NCBI GenBank assembly: GCA_036396755.1
Contig: DASWKG010000078.1
Span: 1-17,363 of the forward strand
Reading direction: 5' to 3'
Source of the DNA: DASWKG01 sp036396755
GTDB taxonomy: Bacteria; Actinomycetota; UBA4738; CALAEC01
Length of the DNA stretch: 17,363 bases
A program made the position numbers and the translations under genes. Below are positions 12,890 through 17,363 of the stretch, piece by piece (positions within the stretch are counted from its first letter, which is position 1; every line of letters begins with the position of its first letter). The notes beneath the pieces are model-generated. The model did not search any database, was not told where the DNA came from, and saw only the letters and a program-made list of their open reading frames with translations.

Positions 12890-13128
12890 CGGCGCCCGGG
12901 GCCATCCAGCCGGTCGAGGAGGCCCTCGACGTCGTCCAGATCGATGCCCGGTCGAAGGCCCATGTCGCGAACCTTGACCCCGTAGGGCTGTACGGCAGGC
13001 CGCTCACGCAGGCCGGCCCGGAGGGCGTCGTTCACCACGGCACGGATGGGCCTCCCGCTTCGTCGCGCTTCCTCCCGGAGGAGCTGGGCGACGTCGTCCT
13101 CGAGGGTCACGGTTGTTCTGACAGCCAT
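12886..13128 (-). CDS. vapB: VapB-type ribbon-helix-helix antitoxin, apparently orphaned
   Basis: An 80-aa antitoxin. The N-terminal ribbon-helix-helix has strand RTTVTLEDDVAQLL followed by helices REEARRSGRPIRAVVNDALRAGL. It would dimerise and bind its own operator. The C-terminal toxin-binding tail YGVKVRDMGLRPGIDLDDVEGLLDRLDGP matches the PRDLGLRPGID...L pattern of actinobacterial VapB partners. The ATG at 13128 lies 15 bases after the glycerol kinase stop on the same strand. A TAGCAT hexamer at 13143-13138 could start transcription a few bases before the ATG, so it may be expressed separately. The toxin expected directly downstream is reduced to a few codons. An antitoxin kept after toxin loss could serve as an anti-addiction module or simply be decaying. 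Confidence 0.8.
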   Translation of the reverse strand: MAVRTTVTLEDDVAQLLREEARRSGRPIRAVVNDALRAGLRERPAVQPYGVKVRDMGLRPGIDLDDVEGLLDRLDGPGRR

Positions 13129-13143
13129 CGCACCATGATGCTA

Positions 13144-14634
13144 TCAAGGGGGCGGGTGGTCCCAGCTCAGAGCTCGTTCGACCGCCCGACGCCAGTCCGC
13201 GTAGGCGGGCCCGGCGTCGCCACCGGGCGTGAACTCGCGATCGAGGCGCCAGTGCCCGGCGACCTCCTCCTTCGACGACCACACGCCCGTGCCGAGCCCG
13301 GCGAGATAGGCGGCGCCGATCGCGGTGGTCTCCTGGACCGCCGGGCGGCGAACCGGGACGCCCAGGAGATCCGACTGGAGCTGGAGCATCGTGTCGTTCA
13401 CGCAGGCGCCGCCGTCCACCCGCAGCGCCGAGAGCGGGACGCCGGCGTCGGCGACCATCGCGTCCACCACGTCTCGCGTCTGGTAGGCCATCGCCTCGAC
13501 CGCGGCGCGGACGAGGTGTGCCCGGGTCGTGCCGCGGGTGAGTCCCACGATCGTTCCTCGCGCATGCGGGTCCCACCAGGGCGCCCCGAGACCGGTCAGC
13601 GCCGGCACGAAGTAGACGCCCTGAGTGTCGGGCACCGATGCCGCGACCTCGCTCGCCTCGGATGACTCCTTGAGCACCCCGAGACCGTCGCGAAGCCACT
13701 GGACGGCGGCGCCCGTCACGAAGATCGCGCCTTCCAGCGCGTACCGCACGGACCCCTCCTCGCTGTAGGCGATCGTCGTGAGCAGCCCGTGCTCGGAGAC
13801 CGGGGCGCGCTCGCCGGTGTTGAGCAGGACGAACGACCCCGTGCCGTAGGTGTTCTTGGCGTCGCCGGGCTCGAAGCACGCCTGCCCGACGAGCGCCGAC
13901 TGCTGGTCGCCCGCCACTCCGGCGATCGGCGCGGCGATCGCCTGGAAGGCGTTCGGATCGGTGACGCCGAACCGCCCGATCGAGGGGCGGACCTCGGGCA
14001 GCATCGCTCGCGGGATCCCGAGGCGCTCGAGGAGCTCGTCGTCCCAATCGAGGCGGTGGATGTCGAAGAGCATCGTGCGCGAGGCGTTCGTGTGGTCGGT
14101 GGCGTGCTCGGCGCCGTTCGTCAGCCGCGCGATCAGGTAGGCGTCGACCGTCCCGAACGCGAGCCGGCCCGCCTCGGCCGCCGCCCGGGCGCCGTCCACG
14201 TGCTCGAGCAGCCAGGCGATCTTCGTGCCGCTGAAGTACGGGTCGAGCACGAGCCCGGTCCGCGCGCGGACGCGGTCCTCCCAGCCCTCGTCGCGGAGCG
14301 CCTCGCACGTGTCGGCCGTGCGGCGGTCCTGCCAGACGATCGCGGGGTGGATGGGCTTCAGCGAGTCCCGGTCCCACACCACGGTGGTCTCGCGCTGGTT
14401 CGTGATGCCGACCGCCGCCACGTCGGCGGGTCCGGCTCCGGCGGCCGCGAGCGCCTCCCCGGCGGCCGCGAGCGCCGTCCGCCACCAGTCCTCGGGGTCG
14501 TGCTCGACCCAGCCGGGCCGCGGGAAGGACTGCGGGAACTCGTGGTAGCCCTTCGCGACGATCGCGCCGCCGGCATCCACGACCACCGCCCGCACCCCGG
14601 TGGTCCCGGCGTCGATCGCGAGCACGAACGGCAT
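13144..14634 (-). CDS. glpK: Glycerol kinase
   Basis: A 496-aa FGGY-family kinase that converts glycerol and ATP to glycerol-3-phosphate. Visible motifs are DAGTTG (residues 8-13, phosphate-1), GITNQRETTVVWDR (glycerol site Arg-Glu), IVWQDRRT, GVAGDQQSALVGQ (catalytic Asp), DAKNTYGTGSFVLLNTG, and the adenosine-site block LRVDGGACVNDTMLQLQSDLL. The length is typical (about 500). The ATG at 14634 is chosen over an ATG 12 codons earlier because the family starts two or three residues before the first strand, and the earlier start would cross the putative promoter. No glpF, glpD or glpR lies next to it. It is divergent from pfkA across 82 bases, and the VapB-type gene follows. Confidence 0.94.
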   Translation of the reverse strand: MPFVLAIDAGTTGVRAVVVDAGGAIVAKGYHEFPQSFPRPGWVEHDPEDWWRTALAAAGEALAAAGAGPADVAAVGITNQRETTVVWDRDSLKPIHPAIVWQDRRTADTCEALRDEGWEDRVRARTGLVLDPYFSGTKIAWLLEHVDGARAAAEAGRLAFGTVDAYLIARLTNGAEHATDHTNASRTMLFDIHRLDWDDELLERLGIPRAMLPEVRPSIGRFGVTDPNAFQAIAAPIAGVAGDQQSALVGQACFEPGDAKNTYGTGSFVLLNTGERAPVSEHGLLTTIAYSEEGSVRYALEGAIFVTGAAVQWLRDGLGVLKESSEASEVAASVPDTQGVYFVPALTGLGAPWWDPHARGTIVGLTRGTTRAHLVRAAVEAMAYQTRDVVDAMVADAGVPLSALRVDGGACVNDTMLQLQSDLLGVPVRRPAVQETTAIGAAYLAGLGTGVWSSKEEVAGHWRLDREFTPGGDAGPAYADWRRAVERALSWDHPPP

Positions 14635-14716
14635 GACGCCGCACAGGCTAGCAGGGGGGACTCCGCCCAAGGGGAGGGGCCTCCGGCGGGCTCGCCGGGA
14701 CGATTAGGATGCATCC
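14635..14716. promoter_or_regulatory. Divergent glpK/pfkA promoter region
   Basis: Toward pfkA, TAGGAT at 14705-14710 is six bases from the GTG at 14717, predicting a leaderless message. Toward glpK, TAGCCT (14650-14645, minus strand) is ten bases from the ATG at 14634, predicting a leader of only a few bases. Between them, CCGGCG (14683-14688) and CGCCGG (14693-14698) form a perfect six-base stem with a GGCT loop, just upstream of the pfkA hexamer. It could be an operator or chance in GC-rich DNA. No clear -35 is present. Confidence 0.5.
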
Positions 14717-15748
14717 GTGACCCGCATCGGCATCCTGACGGGCGGCGGCGACTGCCCCGGGCTGAACGCCTGCATCCGCGCGGTGGTGCGCAAGGGCGTG
14801 ACGACCTACGACCTCGGCGTGATCGGGTTCCGCGACGGCTTCAAGGGCGTGCTCGACGGCTCGGTGATGGAGCTCACGGGCGAGAGCGCCCGCGGGATCC
14901 TCCATCGGGGCGGGACGATCCTGGGGACCTCGCGGGTCGATCCGTTCCGGGTCGAGGGCGGCATCGACCTCGTGAAGGAGAACCTCGCCTCCTATCGGAT
15001 CGAGGGGCTGGTCGTGATCGGCGGCGAGGGAACCATCGGGACGGCGGCGAAGCTTTCGGCCGAGGGCGTCAACGTGGTCGGCGTGCCGAAGACGATCGAC
15101 AACGACCTCGCGGCCACCGACTACACCTTCGGCTTCGACACCGCGGTGCAGATCGCGACCGACGCGATCGACCGCCTCCACACGACCGCGGAGAGCCACA
15201 ACCGCGTCATGGTCCTCGAGGTGATGGGCCGCCACGCCGGATGGATCGCGCTCTATTCGGGCCTCGCCGGCGGCGCCGACGTGATCCTGATCCCCGAGCA
15301 GCCGTTCGACATCGGGGAGGTGTGCGAGCACCTGCGGCACCGGCACTCGACCGGCCACCGCTTCTCGATCGTCGTGGTGGCCGAGGGCTCGCTGCCGAAG
15401 GAGGGGTCGATGGACGTGCCCGACTACGACCGCGACCAGTTCGGGCGGCCCCGCCTCGGCGGCATCTCGAACGTGATCGCCGACGAGATCAACCACCGGA
15501 CGGGGTACTCGACCCGGGTGACGATCCTCGGGCACGTCCAGCGCGGCGGCACCCCGACGGCAGCCGACCGGGTGCTCGCCACGCGGTACGGCGTGGGGGC
15601 GGTCGACCTCGCCGCCGAGGGCCGCTGGGGCCGAATGGTGTCCCTGCGCGGCAACGCGATCGTCGACTGCCCGCTCGACGAGGCGGTGGGCGAGCTCAAG
15701 ACCGTGCCGAAGGATCTCTACGAGGTCGCCGAGGTCTTCTTCGGGTAG
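14717..15748 (+). CDS. pfkA: ATP-type 6-phosphofructokinase (PfkA family, actinobacterial type)
   Basis: A 343-aa phosphofructokinase that phosphorylates fructose-6-phosphate at C1, the committed step of glycolysis. Motifs are GILTGGGDCPGLNA (nucleotide loop), IGGEGT, PKTIDND with the catalytic Asp, MGRHAGW, and the substrate-binding GHVQRGGTP. In IGGEGT the glycine that separates ATP users from pyrophosphate users (Asp in the latter) is kept, so ATP is predicted. The Lys in PKTIDND is the residue found in pyrophosphate enzymes and in the mixed, ATP-using actinobacterial group. The length fits that group better than the 320-aa E. coli form. GTG at 14717 starts directly at the predicted transcription start. 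The stop codon overlaps the -10 box of the peptidase gene. Confidence 0.93.
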   Translation: MTRIGILTGGGDCPGLNACIRAVVRKGVTTYDLGVIGFRDGFKGVLDGSVMELTGESARGILHRGGTILGTSRVDPFRVEGGIDLVKENLASYRIEGLVVIGGEGTIGTAAKLSAEGVNVVGVPKTIDNDLAATDYTFGFDTAVQIATDAIDRLHTTAESHNRVMVLEVMGRHAGWIALYSGLAGGADVILIPEQPFDIGEVCEHLRHRHSTGHRFSIVVVAEGSLPKEGSMDVPDYDRDQFGRPRLGGISNVIADEINHRTGYSTRVTILGHVQRGGTPTAADRVLATRYGVGAVDLAAEGRWGRMVSLRGNAIVDCPLDEAVGELKTVPKDLYEVAEVFFG

Positions 15749-15758
15749 CCTGAGGGCC
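15746..15758 (+). promoter_or_regulatory. -10 box placed for leaderless transcription of the peptidase gene
   Basis: TAGCCT at 15746-15751 includes the pfkA stop codon and is followed by seven bases and the ATG at 15759. There is no room for another leader, although GAGGG in the spacer could also serve as a weak ribosome site for read-through from pfkA. Confidence 0.45.
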
Positions 15759-17363
15759 ATGCGCCCTCTGACGAAGCTCGCCGCTGCCACGCTCGCCATC
15801 GGTCTCGGTGGGCTCCCCGTGGCTCCCGCTCCCGCCCAGGAGTGCCCCGCCGAACCCACCTTCGATCCGGCGATCACCTCACCCGAGACGGCGATGCCCG
15901 GGTTCCCCGATCGGCTCGCGACGACCGACGAGATCAACGCGTACCTCACCCAGATCGCCGAGGAGAGCCCCCGGGTCGAGGTGGGGCAGTTCGCCACCTC
16001 CTGGAACGGGACGCCGCTGCTCTACGCGCTGGTGGCGACCGAGGAGCGGACGGACGAGCTGGACGCGCTCGCGGCCCGCCAGCAGCTCCTCCGGGACCCG
16101 CGCATCACCTCGCCGGAGGAGGCCGCCGCGATCGCGAACGAGACGCCCGCGATCGTCTGGTACACCGGCAACGTCCACGGCGGGGAGACCTCGGGCGCCG
16201 ACGCGGCGCTCTCGATCCTGTACGGGCTCGCCGCGCGCACCGACTGCGAGGCGCTCGGGATGCTCGACGAGCTGGTCGTCGGGATCATGCCCACCCAGAA
16301 CCCCGACGGCCGCGACTCGGCGAGCCGCACGAACGTCTACGGCTTCGACATGAACCGCGACTGGTTCGCGCGCACCCAGCCCGAGACCGACGGCAAGCTC
16401 GACCTCCTCGACCGCTACCCGCCCGTGCTCTACGTCGACGCGCACGAGATGGGATCGAGCGACTTCTTCTTCCCGCCGAACGCCGACCCCATCCACCACG
16501 AGATCAGCTCGGAGGCCGTCCACTGGATCAACGATCTCTACGCGCCGGCCCTGCGCACGGCCTTCGAGGAGCGGGCGGCGACCGACCCGGCGAACTGGAT
16601 GTACTTCAACTACGACATCTACGACCTGTTCTACATGGGCTACGGAGACACCGTTCCGACCACCGCGTTCACGGCGGCCGGGATGACCTACGAGAAGGGC
16701 ACCGCCGACTCGTTCCGCCAGCGGTGGGACGAGCAGTTCGTCGCCGGGTGGACCACGCTCAAGGTCGCGGCCGACAACAAGGACACGATCCTGCGCGAGT
16801 ACGCCCGCGCGCACCGGACTGCGTTCCGCGAGGGAGAGCGGGGCATCCTCGAGAAGAACGAGATCCTCGAGCCCGACAACGAGCTGCAGCGCCAGGTGCC
16901 GGGGCTGAAGGTGCGGCACTACTTCCTCCCGAGGTCGCCGCGTACCGAGGTCGCCCATCTGATCGACCGCCTCCTCGACATGGACGTGGAGGTGTACCGG
17001 GTCCGGCGGCCGCTCAAGGTGAAGGGCTTCCAGGCGTACGGGCGCGAGCCGCAGGCGCGACGCGTCGGCCGGGGCTGGTACTGGGTCCCGATGGACCAGC
17101 CGCAGAAGCGCTGGATCCAGGCGATGCTCGGCGAGGAGAGCTACGTCCCCTTCCCCTATTTCTACGACGTCACCGCGTGGTCGAACCCGCTCCTCATGAA
17201 CATCCCGGCCGGGTTCACCGGCAAGGACGTGGAGCCGGTCGCCCGGCGGGTCCGCGCCGCACCCGGCGGGAGCCTCCCGAAGCGCCCACGCGATCGGAGT
17301 TGGGTCTCGTTCCCCGGCGACACCGCGCGCTCCGTCGCGGCGGCCTGGGAGCTCGCGGCCGAG
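15759..17363 (+). CDS. Secreted M14-family zinc carboxypeptidase (3' partial)
   Basis: An open frame of 535 codons that runs off the right edge. A signal peptide is clear: MRPLTKLAAATLAIGLGGLP, then VAPAPA before a likely cut at Gln27, so the enzyme is exported. The zinc site is HGGE (His140, Glu143) and DAHEMG (His229). NPDGRD (181-186) and NRDW (199-202) supply the usual substrate-carboxylate Asn-Arg pair, and Glu312 in GMTYEKG fits the catalytic glutamate. After about residue 360 a second region begins (LKVRHYFLPRSPRTEVAHLIDRLLDM, then VYRVRRPLKVKG), so this is the long M14 subgroup, not a pancreatic-size enzyme. Substrate may be peptides or cell-wall peptides. The start follows a TAGCCT box by seven bases. 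Confidence 0.88.
   Translation, partial: MRPLTKLAAATLAIGLGGLPVAPAPAQECPAEPTFDPAITSPETAMPGFPDRLATTDEINAYLTQIAEESPRVEVGQFATSWNGTPLLYALVATEERTDELDALAARQQLLRDPRITSPEEAAAIANETPAIVWYTGNVHGGETSGADAALSILYGLAARTDCEALGMLDELVVGIMPTQNPDGRDSASRTNVYGFDMNRDWFARTQPETDGKLDLLDRYPPVLYVDAHEMGSSDFFFPPNADPIHHEISSEAVHWINDLYAPALRTAFEERAATDPANWMYFNYDIYDLFYMGYGDTVPTTAFTAAGMTYEKGTADSFRQRWDEQFVAGWTTLKVAADNKDTILREYARAHRTAFREGERGILEKNEILEPDNELQRQVPGLKVRHYFLPRSPRTEVAHLIDRLLDMDVEVYRVRRPLKVKGFQAYGREPQARRVGRGWYWVPMDQPQKRWIQAMLGEESYVPFPYFYDVTAWSNPLLMNIPAGFTGKDVEPVARRVRAAPGGSLPKRPRDRSWVSFPGDTARSVAAAWELAAE

Noticed and set aside
14635..14670. Longer glycerol kinase beginning at the ATG at 14670.
   Set aside because: The extra residues (MGGVPPASLCGV) are atypical for the family, and the extension runs through the putative TAGCCT promoter element.
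13789..15753. A long plus-strand frame running antisense through glpK and into pfkA.
   Set aside because: Its composition is Arg/Gly/Val/Asp shadow, and it overlaps two well-supported enzymes in the wrong frame.
1..17363. Mobile elements, CRISPR arrays, rRNA or tRNA genes.
   Set aside because: No transposase or integrase motifs, spaced direct repeats, or recognisable rRNA or tRNA segments were found on reading either strand.

Overview
The window is very GC-rich (roughly 70 % or more) and is packed with genes on both strands. It carries a PimB-like mannosyltransferase, an LLM-class (F420-type) oxidoreductase, a ROK glucokinase, an actinobacterial-type ATP phosphofructokinase, an ArsA-like ATPase next to SRPBCC proteins, and TANNNT -10 boxes placed for leaderless transcription. 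Together these point to a chromosome of the Actinomycetota, probably a less-studied lineage. No rRNA, tRNA, CRISPR array, phage gene or insertion sequence was seen. No stretch of more than 300 bases lacks a gene.

Layout. (1) 2-2525: the 3' part of a PimB-like glycosyltransferase converges on two minus-strand genes, a FemAB/CelD-type acyltransferase and a class I methyltransferase. (2) 2571-4285: a tightly packed plus-strand run holds a 31-aa membrane microprotein, an SRPBCC protein, a double zinc-ribbon membrane protein and a second SRPBCC protein. (3) 4322-10697: a second plus-strand run holds an ArsA-like ATPase with a C-terminal HSP20-like domain, a small CPVAFCPVG protein, a ROK glucokinase, an LLM oxidoreductase, a cyclic 2,3-diphosphoglycerate synthetase homologue, a carbamate kinase and an endonuclease/exonuclease/phosphatase-fold protein. 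It ends at an imperfect inverted repeat shared with the converging genes. (4) 10750-12030 (minus): a 45-aa membrane protein, a lone receiver-domain response regulator and an Est30/monoacylglycerol-lipase-type hydrolase form an operon. (5) 12105-12824: PlsC-type acyltransferase. (6) 12821-14634 (minus): glycerol kinase, then a VapB-type antitoxin followed by only the first few codons of a VapC toxin. (7) 14717 to the end: ATP-type 6-phosphofructokinase, then a secreted M14 zinc carboxypeptidase that runs off the window.

Biological theme. Glucokinase, phosphofructokinase and glycerol kinase feed the upper and triose parts of glycolysis. A cyclic-DPG synthetase homologue could draw on the 2,3-phosphoglycerate level of the same pathway. 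Envelope lipid genes (PimB-like, PlsC, FemAB-type, lipase) are interleaved with these.

Most unusual signals. First, three of the gene-to-gene spacers in the 4.3-10.7 kb run are spanned exactly by micro-ORFs (16, 9 and 9 codons) whose start overlaps the upstream stop and whose stop overlaps the downstream start. Second, five gene starts share a TANNNT-N6/7-start arrangement that predicts leaderless mRNAs. Third, a cyclic-DPG synthetase homologue sits next to an orphan carbamate kinase. Fourth, the VapB antitoxin is followed by a fossil VapC start. Two membrane microproteins that are easy to miss are also present.
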